In this document: positions 32,850 through 41,254 of the stretch, one piece after another
How positions within the stretch are numbered: the first letter of the stretch is position 1
Layout of the letters: every line of letters begins with the position of its first letter
DNA from: Cellulomonas terrae
GTDB taxonomy: Bacteria; Actinomycetota; Actinomycetes; Actinomycetales; Cellulomonadaceae
Assembly: GCF_007990265.1 (NCBI RefSeq)
Contig: NZ_BJWH01000008.1
Coordinates: forward strand, 62,001 to 126,000
Length of the DNA stretch: 64,000 nt
Direction: 5' to 3'
The notes under the pieces: generated by a model
Database searches by the model: none
What the model was told of the DNA's origin: nothing
The model's input: only the letters and a program-made list of their open reading frames with translations
Translations under genes and position numbers: made by a program

Positions 32850-33824
32850 ATGAAGGCGATCGTCCAGACCAGGTACGGCTCACCCGACACCTGCACGCTG
32901 CAGGACGTCGACGACCCCGAGCCGGCGCCCGGCGAGGTCAAGGTGCGCATCCGTGCCGCGTCGCTGAACGCCCGCGACTGGCACCTCATGCGCGGCGACC
33001 CGTACCTCGCCCGGCTCGCCCCGGGCTTCGGGCTGCGTGCCCCGGCGCTGCGCATCCGCGGGTCCGACTTCGCGGGCGTCGTCGAGGCCGTCGGCCGGGA
33101 CGTGACCAGCCTCCGCACCGGGGACGAGGTCTACGGGCTGCGCGACGGCGCGCTCGCCGAGTACGTGTGCGCGCCGGAGCGGCTGGTCGCCCGCAAGCCG
33201 GCGAACCTCACCTTCGAGCAGGCCGCGGCCATGCCGATGGCGGCGATGACGGCGCTCCAGGGGCTGCAGGGTCGCGTGCGGCCAGGTCAGCGCGTCCTCG
33301 TCAACGGGGCGTCGGGGGGTGTCGGGACGTTCGCGGTGCAGCTCGCGCACGCGTGGGGCGCCGAGGTCACCGGCGTGTGCAGCACCCGCAACGTCGAGCT
33401 CGTCCGGTCCCTCGGCGCCGACCACGTCGTCGACTACACCCGCGACGACGCACTGGCCGCCGGCGAGCGCTACGACGTGCTGTTCGACCTCGTCGCGAAC
33501 CGCTCCCTGCGGGACCTGCGCCGCGCCCTGACGCCGACCGGGACGCTGGTCCTGTCCGGCGGCGGTGTGTTCGAGGGCGGCTCGGTGCTCGGCCCGATCG
33601 GCCTGCTGCTCCGCAGCACGCTGGTGGCACCGTTCGTCGGGCAGCAGATCGTCTCGCTCTCGACGTCACCGGGTGCCGAGCACCTCGACGTCCTGCGCGG
33701 GCTGGCCGAGGACGGCACGATCACGCCGGCGATCGACCGCACCTACCCGCTGCCCGCCGCCCCGGACGCGCTGCGGTACCTGGAGACCGAGCACGCCCGG
33801 GCGAAGGTCGTCGTCACGATCTAG
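32850..33824 (+). CDS. NAD(P)-dependent quinone reductase/zinc-free MDR oxidoreductase
   Basis: A 324-aa protein of the medium-chain dehydrogenase/reductase superfamily, quinone oxidoreductase type. The catalytic GroES-like half contains SLNARDWHLMRG and GSDFAGVVEAVG; the Rossmann half has VLVNGASGGVGTFAVQLAHAWGAEVTGV. The zinc-binding Cys and His of alcohol dehydrogenases are missing. ATG 32850 follows AAGGAGA. Expression appears to be controlled by the upstream TetR. Confidence 0.92.
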   Translation: MKAIVQTRYGSPDTCTLQDVDDPEPAPGEVKVRIRAASLNARDWHLMRGDPYLARLAPGFGLRAPALRIRGSDFAGVVEAVGRDVTSLRTGDEVYGLRDGALAEYVCAPERLVARKPANLTFEQAAAMPMAAMTALQGLQGRVRPGQRVLVNGASGGVGTFAVQLAHAWGAEVTGVCSTRNVELVRSLGADHVVDYTRDDALAAGERYDVLFDLVANRSLRDLRRALTPTGTLVLSGGGVFEGGSVLGPIGLLLRSTLVAPFVGQQIVSLSTSPGAEHLDVLRGLAEDGTITPAIDRTYPLPAAPDALRYLETEHARAKVVVTI

Positions 33825-33970
33825 AGCAGACCGCCCCGACCGGGCGCGCGTCCTGGCAGCCCGGAAAGTCGCGAAGGCCCGGAATGTGCACCTCACCCGG
33901 TCGGGCGGCAGGGAGGTGTCACCCTGGCGCTCGGCTACCGGTGGCCCTCCGCGATCCCTATCGTGAGTAC

Positions 33971-35281
33971 GTGAATCCCCTGAGCCGACGAGTGCGCGAC
34001 GCCCGCGAGAAGGCCGGACTGAGCCAGGGCGAGCTCGCGCGGCAGGCTGGCGTCCACCCCACCTACATCTCGCACGTCGAGAACGACCGGCGCGCGCTGG
34101 GTGAGGACGCGCTCGCCCGGGTGGCCCAGGTGCTCGGTGTCTCCGTGGCCTACCTGCTCGACGGCGAGCAGGCCCCGGACTACCGGTCCGCGGAGAGCGC
34201 CCTCGTCGAGGCGCGCCGGCTGTCCCGCATGGGCGAGGCGCGCGCCGCCGCCGACGTCCTGGCACAGGTGGACGTCTCGGCGCTGGACGTCGACGCCGCC
34301 GCGCGTGTCGGCCTCGCGCACGCCGAGGCCCTCGACCTCGCCGGGGACCTCGAGGGATCGGTCGATGCCCTGGAGCGCCTCTGCGTGCGGCTGATGGACG
34401 CCCACCGGTACCGGCAGGCCGCGTACGCCGCGATGCGCATCGTCATGGCCCTGACCGAGATCGCCGACCTCCACCGCGCCGTCTCGCGCGGTGAGGCCCT
34501 GCTCGCCCAGCTCCCGGCCTCGGTCGCGGGCAGCGACGAGGTGGTCCGGCTCGAGTCGACGATCATCTGGGCCTACATCGCCCGCGGGGACGCGACGTAT
34601 GCGCGCTACCGCGGCCGGCAGCTGCTCGCGCACACCCGCCAGCACGGGTCGGCCCGCGCCGTGTCGTCCGTGCACTGGAACCTGGCGTTCGTCGACGACG
34701 CGCTGGGTGACCCCGACGCGGCGCTCGCTCAGCTCGAGTCCGCGATCGCGCTCGCGGGCAGCGACGAGATCGACCGCGACCTGCCACGACTGCGCCTCGA
34801 CCGGGCGTTCCTGCTCGTCTCCGTGGAGCCGCCGCGTGCCGCGGAGGCGCTCGCGGACCTCGACGCCGCCCAGACCGCGCTCGAGGTCGGCGAGTCACAG
34901 ATCGAGCTCGCCCGCGCCGACTCCGTGCGGTCGCGCGCCTGGCTCCTGCTCGACGACGCGGCGATGGCCCAGCAGTACGCGACCCGGGCCGTCGAGCTGT
35001 TGCGCGAGGGCGTCCGTCGCGACTCGGCGTCCGCGCACGAGGCGCTCGGCGACGCGATGCTCGCCCAGCGCGCGCGGCCCGAGGCCGTCAAGGAGTACCG
35101 GTCGGCGGCCGAGCTGCTCGACATGATCTCGTCCGGACGGTCCGCCGCGGTGCTCTGGCGCCGCATCGGCGACCGGCTCCGGGTGGCCGGCGACGAGGAC
35201 GAACGGGTGGTCGAGGCGTACGGCCGCGCGCTCGCCGCCGCTGGCATCCGGGGGGTCCTGCCCCCGCCGCCGAGGGTGTGA
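33971..35281 (+). CDS. XRE-TPR transcriptional regulator, RRNPP-like architecture
   Basis: 436 aa. Residues ~6-61 form an XRE helix-turn-helix (VRDAREKAGLSQGELARQAGVHPTYISHVEN). The remaining ~370 residues are helical with TPR-like repeats (for example ALDLAGDLEGSVDALERLC, ALGDPDAALAQLESAIAL, AYGRALAAAGI). HTH plus C-terminal TPR domain is the architecture of Rap/Rgg/NprR/PlcR/PrgX-type peptide receptors. GTG 33971 lies 6 nt after TATCGT, so the mRNA may be leaderless. It is followed on the same strand by two tiny exported peptides, which are the natural candidates for its ligands or targets. Confidence 0.88.
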   Translation: MNPLSRRVRDAREKAGLSQGELARQAGVHPTYISHVENDRRALGEDALARVAQVLGVSVAYLLDGEQAPDYRSAESALVEARRLSRMGEARAAADVLAQVDVSALDVDAAARVGLAHAEALDLAGDLEGSVDALERLCVRLMDAHRYRQAAYAAMRIVMALTEIADLHRAVSRGEALLAQLPASVAGSDEVVRLESTIIWAYIARGDATYARYRGRQLLAHTRQHGSARAVSSVHWNLAFVDDALGDPDAALAQLESAIALAGSDEIDRDLPRLRLDRAFLLVSVEPPRAAEALADLDAAQTALEVGESQIELARADSVRSRAWLLLDDAAMAQQYATRAVELLREGVRRDSASAHEALGDAMLAQRARPEAVKEYRSAAELLDMISSGRSAAVLWRRIGDRLRVAGDEDERVVEAYGRALAAAGIRGVLPPPPRV

Positions 35282-35357
35282 ACACCGCATAACGGTGATG
35301 TCTACCCCCTGGTGTCCTGCGTCATTGCGCCCTAGACACGGGGTAGGGACCATTCCA

Positions 35358-35382
35358 GGTGTACCGGAGAGTCCGGTGCACC
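35358..35382 (+). promoter_or_regulatory. Inverted repeat upstream of peptide 1
   Basis: GGTGTACCGGA and TCCGGTGCACC form an 11-bp dyad with a 3-nt centre and a single T-G wobble, ending 18 nt before ATG 35401. A second dyad, CTACCCC (35302-35308) with GGGGTAG (35340-35346), lies upstream. Either could be the binding site of the XRE-TPR regulator or an RNA hairpin in the peptide leader. I see no confident promoter boxes. Confidence 0.5.
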
Positions 35383-35400
35383 CTCGGAAAGGTCTCCCTC

Positions 35401-35523
35401 ATGAAGAAGCTCAGCGTCGTCGTCGTCCTCGTCCTCACCGTCTTCGCCGGTGCCACCAGCGCGTCGGCAGCCTCCGGCTCGACCCAGCAGGTCGCCGCGC
35501 CGTGCTGCAAGCACGTGATCTGA
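35401..35523 (+). CDS. Small exported peptide 1 with PCCK motif
   Basis: 40 aa. The N-terminus MKKLS is followed by a hydrophobic core (VVVVLVLTVFAGA) and an AXA-type site TSASA, giving a Sec signal peptide. The expected mature peptide is about ASGSTQQVAAPCCKHVI, with Pro34-Cys35-Cys36-Lys37. It is not a lipobox because Pro precedes the Cys. GGAAAGG lies 9 nt upstream of ATG 35401. It starts 119 nt after the XRE-TPR gene and 92 nt before a second peptide of the same length and motif. It may be a secreted signal, a pro-peptide or a redox-active peptide. Confidence 0.75.
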   Translation: MKKLSVVVVLVLTVFAGATSASAASGSTQQVAAPCCKHVI

Positions 35524-35615
35524 CACCACCGACGAGACGCGTCGCCGCACCCGCCCCCTGCGGTCCCGCGGCGGCGCGAGGCCCCGGCCAGATTGATCAG
35601 CTGGAAGGTTCCACC

Positions 35616-35738
35616 ATGAAGAAGCAGAGCATCGCCCTCGTCATCGCCCTCGCCGCCCTCTCAGGTGTCGGGGCAGTCGTCGCACCTGTGACCGACGCCC
35701 AGGCGTTCATCACCCCGTGCTGCAAGACCGGCACCTGA
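35616..35738 (+). CDS. Small exported peptide 2 with PCCK motif
   Basis: 40 aa, the same length as peptide 1. MKKQS, a hydrophobic core (IALVIALAALSGVGAVV) and cleavage site TDAQA indicate secretion; the expected mature part is FITPCCKTGT. Pro34-Cys35-Cys36-Lys37 fall at the same residue numbers as in peptide 1, while the rest of the mature sequence differs. GGAAGG lies 8 nt upstream of ATG 35616. The shared motif and length point to duplication and divergence, as seen for peptide pheromones or toxin pairs. Confidence 0.75.
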   Translation: MKKQSIALVIALAALSGVGAVVAPVTDAQAFITPCCKTGT

Positions 35739-35797
35739 GGATCGGAGCAGAAGCGTCCCGCACCCCCCGCGTGCGTCGACGCCCACCACGTCCCGCC

Positions 35798-35831
35798 GGC
35801 CGGTGAGCACCCTCCGGGGAGCTCACCGGCC
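35798..35831 (+). terminator. Hairpin downstream of the twin peptides
   Basis: GGCCGGTGAGC and GCTCACCGGCC form a perfect 11-bp stem with a 12-nt loop, 59 nt after peptide 2. No T-run follows, as is common for actinobacterial terminators. It probably ends the regulator-peptide transcript. Confidence 0.65.
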
Positions 35832-36078
35832 CGCCGGGGCACCCGTCCGACGTGGTCCCGCAGACATCCCCCCGCAGGTCGTGGCCCCTGGGCAGGGCGA
35901 CGGGCGGACCCCGCGCCCGGCTCGTCCAGGATCAGCCCGGATCCAGGTGATTCTCAGGTTCGAGGATTCACCCGGAAGGACGGCCTGGACGTTTGACCAG
36001 CACCGCACTCGTGCCGCACACTCGTCCTGATGGTGCGCATCGCCTGCCCCCTGCGCGGTGCGCACCGTCTTCACGTCC

Positions 36079-36114
36079 GAGAGCGGGACGGGTCCGCTGA
36101 CCCGTCCCGCTCTC
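36079..36114. terminator. Strong 15-bp hairpin before the giant helicase-like gene
   Basis: GAGAGCGGGACGGGT and ACCCGTCCCGCTCTC are exact inverted copies with a 6-nt loop. It lies at the end of a 448-nt gene-free stretch (35739-36186) that also holds the hairpin at 35798 and an imperfect repeat near 35946-35974. I see no other gene in the stretch; a 75-codon frame at 35803-36030 has no coding features. The hairpin insulates the next gene from read-through. Confidence 0.75.
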
Positions 36115-36186
36115 CGTGTCTCCGGGTGTGCCCGTCACGGCGCGCCATGCCCGTGATCACGCGGCAGCGCGGTTAGCGTTCCCAGC

Positions 36187-39100
36187 GTGACCATCCCCGT
36201 GCGCACCTCCGGCCCGGGACCCGACCAGGCTCCCGAGACCGGCGCAGACCCCGCCGACCGACCGATGCTCGTCGAGCCCCCGAGCCCTGCCGAGCTCCTC
36301 GAAGGGTCCGTCGCGACCTGGCGCGCCGCGCTCGTCGAAGCGGCCGGCGGGTCGACGCTCGTCGACGTCGAGCTGCTCGGTGACGCCGCCCTCGACCTGT
36401 CGGCCGCGCACCCGTCGGGGATCTCCCAGCTGTACGCGGGCCGCGAGACCCGCCTGTCCAACCTCGTCCGCGAGGGGGCGGCCCTGTCGACCGCGCGACG
36501 TCGCGCCCGTGCCGTCAGCGCGCGCGCCGCCGTGTACGCCCAGCGGTACGGCATCGCGCCGACGTCCCTGGCCATCGGGGTCGCCACCTGGACCGAGCGC
36601 ACCACCCCCGACATCGCCAGCGACGACGTCGCCGCGCTCGCGTCGGTGACCCGGCAGCGGACCCCGGACGGCGAGCAGCAGACCGACGCTGCGCCGCGGG
36701 TCGTCCGTGCTCCCGTCCTCCTGCGCCCCGTCACCCTGCACGCCCGTGGCTCCGGGGAGAGCGACTACGAGCTCGCGCTCGAGCCGTCCCTCGAGGTCAA
36801 CCCCGTGCTCGCCCGCGCGCTGCGGACGCGTGGTGCGCTCCTCGACCCCGGCGCGGTCGCGCGCGGCACGTTCACGTCCAACGGGTTCGACCCGCGCGCT
36901 GCGCTGCACCGGCTCGCCTCGCTCGGCGAGGCCGTCCTCGACGACTTCTCGATGAGCGAGCGCGTCGTCGTCGGCACCTTCGTGCACCCCGGCCAGATCC
37001 TCGTCGACGACCTCGACAACCTGTCCGGCACCCTCGAGCGCCACGAGGTCGTCTCCGCGCTCGCGGGCGTCGAGGAGTCCCGCACCCGGCTGCGACGCGT
37101 GCTGCCCGCACCGGTGCGCGGTGACCGCGATCCTGGCCACGAGCGTGGTGTCGGCGACCTCGACCCCGCCCAGCAGCACGTCCTGGACGTCGTCGCGACC
37201 GGGACGCACCTCTTCGTCGACGCGCCCGCCGGCGCCGACGTCACCGGCACGCTCGCCGCGCTCGTCGCCGACGCCGCCGCCACCGGCCGCACCGTGCTGT
37301 ACGTCCCGGGACACCGCCGGGCAGCCGCGGCGCTCGCGGACCGGCTCACCGCCCTGGGCCTCGGCGACCTGCTGCTCGACGTGGCCCCCGAGGCAGGGTG
37401 GCGGTCGGCGATCTCGCGTCGCCTGCTCGGTGCGATGACGCTCGAGGCCCCCTCGGTCGACGCGAACGGTGTCGTCGCGCTGCGCAGCGAGCTCGTCAGC
37501 TCCCGCGAGCGCCTGCGCGCCTATGTCGACGCCCTGCACGCGGAACGCACCCCCTGGGGAGTGTCGGCGTACGACGCCCTGCAGCAGCTGGCCCGGCTGA
37601 CCTCGGCCCGACCGACCCCGAAGACGACGGTGCGGCTGTCGCCCGACGTGGCGCGCGTGCTCGACGCCCCGCGGCGCACCGAGCTCGCCGACGCACTCGT
37701 GCAGGCAGGGGAGCTGGGTGCGTTCCGGGTCCGCCCCACCGACACCCCCTGGTACGGCGCGGACCTGCGCACGCGGGCCGACGCCGAGAACGCGGTCCGC
37801 CGGCTCGAGCGCGTGCTCGACTCCACCCTGCCGGCGCTCGTCGCGCGGACCGCCCAGGTGGCCGCCGAGACCGGGCTGACGCAGGCGACGACCGTCACCT
37901 CCTGGGTCGAGCAGCTCACCATGCTCGACGGCGTCCGCGCGGCCCTCGACGTGTTCCAGCCGATCGTCTTCGAGCGCACCGCCGCCGACCTCGTGGCAGC
38001 CACCGCCACCAAGGAGTGGCGTGCGGAGCAGGGCATCGAGATGGGCTACTGGCTGCGCCGACGGCTGCGCAAGCAGTCGAAGGACATGGTCCGTCCCGGC
38101 CGGCCCGTCGCGGACCTGCACGTCCGGCTGATCGAGGTGCAGGCGCAGCGCGAGATCTGGCAGGCGCACTGCCCGTCCGGCGGGTGGCCGCGGCTGCCCG
38201 ACGGTCTCGAGCACATCGAGGAGGAGTTCGCCGCCGTGCGCGCCGACCTCGACGCGCTCGATGAGGTCCTCGCGACCACCCCGGGCGGCGGCGGCCTGTC
38301 GAGCCTGCCGTTCGCGGCGCTGACGGAGCGGCTGACCCGGCTGCGGTCCGACACCGCCGCGCTCGTCGACCTCCCCGAGCGCACGGGGCTCCTGCACCGC
38401 CTCCGGTCCGCGGGGCTGGGCGCGCTCGTCGACGACCTTGCCACCCGCCGGATCGACCCCGCCCTCGCTCCCGCCGAGCTCGACCTGGCCTGGTGGAGCA
38501 CCGTCATCGAGCAGATCCTCGGCGAGGACCCGGCGCTCGCCGGCTACGACGGCGCTGCGCTCGGAGCGCTGTCCGCGCGCTACGCGACGCTCGACCGCGC
38601 GCACGTGAAGAGCCTGTCCGGCCCTGTCCTGGGGGCGGTCGTCGGGCACGTCTCGCACACCCTGCGCCAGCACCGCGAGCAGGCCGAGGCGCTGTTCGCG
38701 GACCTCGTCGAGGAGCGGCTCACGTCGCTGCGGGACACCGTCGTGCGGCACCCCGAGGTCGCCCGGCGCTTGCGGCCCGTCATCGCCGCCAGCCCGATGC
38801 TGGTCCCGCAGGTCCTCCCGCCCACCCGCACCGTGGACCTCGTCGTGATCGACTCCGCCGCGCACCTGCCCGTCGAGGTCGCGCTCGCCGCCGTCGCCCG
38901 CGGCCGCCAGGTCGTCGTCGTCGGCGACGCCCGCTGCGCGTCCGGCAGCGCGGTCCGCGAGCTCGCCGCCGTCCTGCCGTCCGTCGCGCTGCGCGCCGAC
39001 TCCTCCCGTCGCGACCCGTACCTCACCGCGTTCCTCGCCGCCCACGGCTATGCCGGCGTCCTGCGCCCGACGCCGCTGCCGCAGCACCGGCCGCTGGTCA

Positions 39101-40770
39101 GCCTCGACGTCGTCGACGGCACCGGGATGCCCGACCAGGCGACCGGGTCCGTCGACTCGACGCGCGAGGAGGTCGAGCACGTCGTCGAGCTCGTCCTCAC
39201 CCACGCGCTCCTGCGTCCCGAGGAGTCGCTCGCCGTCATCACCGCGACCCCGACGCACGCCGAGGCCGTCCGGGAGGCGGTCCTGTCCGAGGTCCGCGGC
39301 AACCCCGCCCTCGCCGCGTTCTTCGACTCCGGCCGCGTCGACCCGTTCGTCGTCACCGACCTGCCGAACGTCGCCGGCCTGCGCCGCGAGGCGATCATCC
39401 TGTCGCTCGGCCTCGGCCGGACCCCGCACCGTCGCGTCCTGCACACCTTCGGGCCCATCACCGGACCCGGCGGCGACGCGCTGCTGCTCGACGCCCTCGG
39501 CTCCACCCGCCACCGGCTCACCGTCGTCTCCTGCTTCGGGGCCGACGACCTCGACCCCGAGCGGCTGCGCGGCCCCGGCCCGCGGCTCCTCGCGGACCTG
39601 CTCGCGTTCGCGGCGCGCCGCGGTGCCGGGCAGGACGTCGCCGACCTCGTGACCCCGCCCGAGCCGACCGACCCGCTCCTGCGAACGCTCGCCGCCGCGA
39701 CCGCCGCCGCCGACCAGGCCCTCGCCGCGGCGACCGAGCCCGACCGCCTCCTGCTCGACCTCGCCGAGCGCCTCTGGAAGCACGGCCTGCTCGTCGAGGC
39801 CGACCACGGCATCCCCGGCGGCGACCGGATCCCGCTCGTCGTCGGACACCCGGACCTGCCCGGTGAGATGCTCGTCGCCGTCCTCACCGACGACCAGGAG
39901 TACACCGCCGAGCCGAGCGTCCGCGTCCGCGACCGCCTCACCGCCGACCGCCTCGAGCGTGTCGGGTGGAGCGTCATCCGCGTCTGGTCCGCCGCCGCGT
40001 TCATGGACCCGCAGGCCGAGGTCGACCGCATCCGCCGCGCCGTGCACGCCCGCGTGCCCGCGCCCGCCGCACCGCGGACCGCGCCGCTGCAGCTCGGCCT
40101 GATCGACGAGGCCGACGACACCGAGGACCTGCCGACGCCCACCTCCGCCCGGCGCGCGGCCGCACGCGCGGCAGCCCACCCCGACGGCCCCCGCCCCGCC
40201 ACCGGGGTGTGGTCGACGATCGAGGTCATCGACGCGGTCAACGCCCAGAAGGCCGCCGCTGGTGCTGCTCCGGCTCCCGATGCCGTGGCCGGTACCGACG
40301 CCGCCGCGGTCTCCGCCTCGTCCGGCGCCGCCGATGCATCGACCGTCTCCGGCGATGCCACCGACGCTGCCGCTGGTGGTGAGTCTGCTGGTGCCGGTGA
40401 CTCGGTCGCCGCTGGTGAGGCTGCCGCCGCCAGTGACCCCGGCTCTGCGGGTGACTCCCGCGCTGCGGGTGCTTCCGGGCCTGGCGGTGCTTCCGCGGCT
40501 GAGGGCGACGACCCGCGCCCGCCCAGCCGCGCGCTCCAGCTCGCGCTCGCCGTGCCCACGCGGCAGCGCCCCGACGTCCGCCGCGGCCTGCCGATCGGCG
40601 CCTACAGCGACGACCAGCTCGACGAGCTGGTCGCGTGGCTCCAGTCCGACGAGCAGGAGCGGACCCGCGAGCAGCTCGCCGCCGCGCTGCGGGACGAGCT
40701 GGGCATCACGCGCCGGTCCTACCGGATCGACACCGCGGTCCGCAGCGCCATCACCCGCGGGATGCGCTGA
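36187..40770 (+). CDS. Giant SF1-helicase-like protein with degenerate ATPase motifs and nuclease-like C-terminus
   Basis: 1527 aa. The overall layout matches large actinobacterial AAA/SF1 helicases with a C-terminal MTES_1575/Vsr-like domain. At the Walker A position (~343-355) the sequence is FVDAPAGADVTGT instead of GPPGTGKT, and at Walker B (~884-895) DLVVIDSAAHL replaces a DEA-type motif, so ATP hydrolysis is doubtful. Residues ~1188-1285 (LLLDLAERLWKHGLLVEADHG...DRLTADRLERVGWSVIRVWS) resemble the nuclease-like fold. A low-complexity Ala/Gly/Ser/Asp linker lies at ~1356-1441, then a conserved C-terminal helical domain. GTG 36187 follows TAGCGT by 7 nt, so the mRNA is probably leaderless. 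Confidence 0.85.
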   Translation: MTIPVRTSGPGPDQAPETGADPADRPMLVEPPSPAELLEGSVATWRAALVEAAGGSTLVDVELLGDAALDLSAAHPSGISQLYAGRETRLSNLVREGAALSTARRRARAVSARAAVYAQRYGIAPTSLAIGVATWTERTTPDIASDDVAALASVTRQRTPDGEQQTDAAPRVVRAPVLLRPVTLHARGSGESDYELALEPSLEVNPVLARALRTRGALLDPGAVARGTFTSNGFDPRAALHRLASLGEAVLDDFSMSERVVVGTFVHPGQILVDDLDNLSGTLERHEVVSALAGVEESRTRLRRVLPAPVRGDRDPGHERGVGDLDPAQQHVLDVVATGTHLFVDAPAGADVTGTLAALVADAAATGRTVLYVPGHRRAAAALADRLTALGLGDLLLDVAPEAGWRSAISRRLLGAMTLEAPSVDANGVVALRSELVSSRERLRAYVDALHAERTPWGVSAYDALQQLARLTSARPTPKTTVRLSPDVARVLDAPRRTELADALVQAGELGAFRVRPTDTPWYGADLRTRADAENAVRRLERVLDSTLPALVARTAQVAAETGLTQATTVTSWVEQLTMLDGVRAALDVFQPIVFERTAADLVAATATKEWRAEQGIEMGYWLRRRLRKQSKDMVRPGRPVADLHVRLIEVQAQREIWQAHCPSGGWPRLPDGLEHIEEEFAAVRADLDALDEVLATTPGGGGLSSLPFAALTERLTRLRSDTAALVDLPERTGLLHRLRSAGLGALVDDLATRRIDPALAPAELDLAWWSTVIEQILGEDPALAGYDGAALGALSARYATLDRAHVKSLSGPVLGAVVGHVSHTLRQHREQAEALFADLVEERLTSLRDTVVRHPEVARRLRPVIAASPMLVPQVLPPTRTVDLVVIDSAAHLPVEVALAAVARGRQVVVVGDARCASGSAVRELAAVLPSVALRADSSRRDPYLTAFLAAHGYAGVLRPTPLPQHRPLVSLDVVDGTGMPDQATGSVDSTREEVEHVVELVLTHALLRPEESLAVITATPTHAEAVREAVLSEVRGNPALAAFFDSGRVDPFVVTDLPNVAGLRREAIILSLGLGRTPHRRVLHTFGPITGPGGDALLLDALGSTRHRLTVVSCFGADDLDPERLRGPGPRLLADLLAFAARRGAGQDVADLVTPPEPTDPLLRTLAAATAAADQALAAATEPDRLLLDLAERLWKHGLLVEADHGIPGGDRIPLVVGHPDLPGEMLVAVLTDDQEYTAEPSVRVRDRLTADRLERVGWSVIRVWSAAAFMDPQAEVDRIRRAVHARVPAPAAPRTAPLQLGLIDEADDTEDLPTPTSARRAAARAAAHPDGPRPATGVWSTIEVIDAVNAQKAAAGAAPAPDAVAGTDAAAVSASSGAADASTVSGDATDAAAGGESAGAGDSVAAGEAAAASDPGSAGDSRAAGASGPGGASAAEGDDPRPPSRALQLALAVPTRQRPDVRRGLPIGAYSDDQLDELVAWLQSDEQERTREQLAAALRDELGITRRSYRIDTAVRSAITRGMR

Positions 40771-40831
40771 GCGGCTCCGGTCACACCGAGCCTGTTCCGC
40801 GACCGCTGACCTCGGGTGGGATCATCGGACG

Positions 40832-41176
40832 GTGACCTCGTCCGAGCCGCCCCAGCCTGCGCCGGCCCGTCGGTCCCGGCGCGCGGTCCGGCACGCGGGG
40901 ACGGTCGGCGGCGACGACGCGAACCTCGTCTCGACACACCCGGCGCTCGGGACCGACACGCCTCGGCCCGAGGCGGGCGCCGGCGACACCCGCGCGACGG
41001 AGGCTTCGCGTGACGCCCCTGGCCGGCCGGGCGACCCCCGGCCGGGGACCGGGCAGCCCGCGCGCGAGCCGGTGGTCGCGACGCGCAGTGCCGACGACTC
41101 CGACGTCGGGTGGGGCGACCGCGAGGGCGGTTCCAACGACGACCGGCTGCACCAGGACAAGCCGCCGCACTGGTAG
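40832..41176 (+). CDS. Small disordered protein ending in DRLHQDKPPHW
   Basis: A 114-aa hydrophilic protein, Pro/Ala/Asp/Arg-rich and likely disordered. The conserved-looking end is VGWGDREGGSNDDRLHQDKPPHW; similar short proteins with an RPPHW-type end occur in many actinobacteria, mostly without a known role. GTG 40832 follows GATCAT by 6 nt. It lies 61 nt after the helicase-like gene on the same strand, so the two may be linked. Confidence 0.7.
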   Translation: MTSSEPPQPAPARRSRRAVRHAGTVGGDDANLVSTHPALGTDTPRPEAGAGDTRATEASRDAPGRPGDPRPGTGQPAREPVVATRSADDSDVGWGDREGGSNDDRLHQDKPPHW

Positions 41177-41254
41177 CCGTCCCGGGCCGATGTCAGACCC
41201 GTGCGAGACGATCGCCGGGCTGCCGACCACCGCACCACCCGAAGGAGACGCTCC

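Noticed and set aside
35401-35738. CCK peptides as lipoproteins
   Set aside because: The residue before the first Cys is Pro and the Cys is far from the hydrophobic core, so no lipobox exists.
35803-36030. A 75-codon frame after the twin peptides as a third peptide
   Set aside because: It has no signal peptide, no CCK motif and starts inside the terminator hairpin.
36157-40179. 1340-codon minus-strand open frame opposite the helicase-like gene
   Set aside because: Composition is Gly/Arg/Val/Asp-rich without any domain, which is the usual shadow of a GC-rich gene on the other strand; the plus strand frame has clear domain structure.
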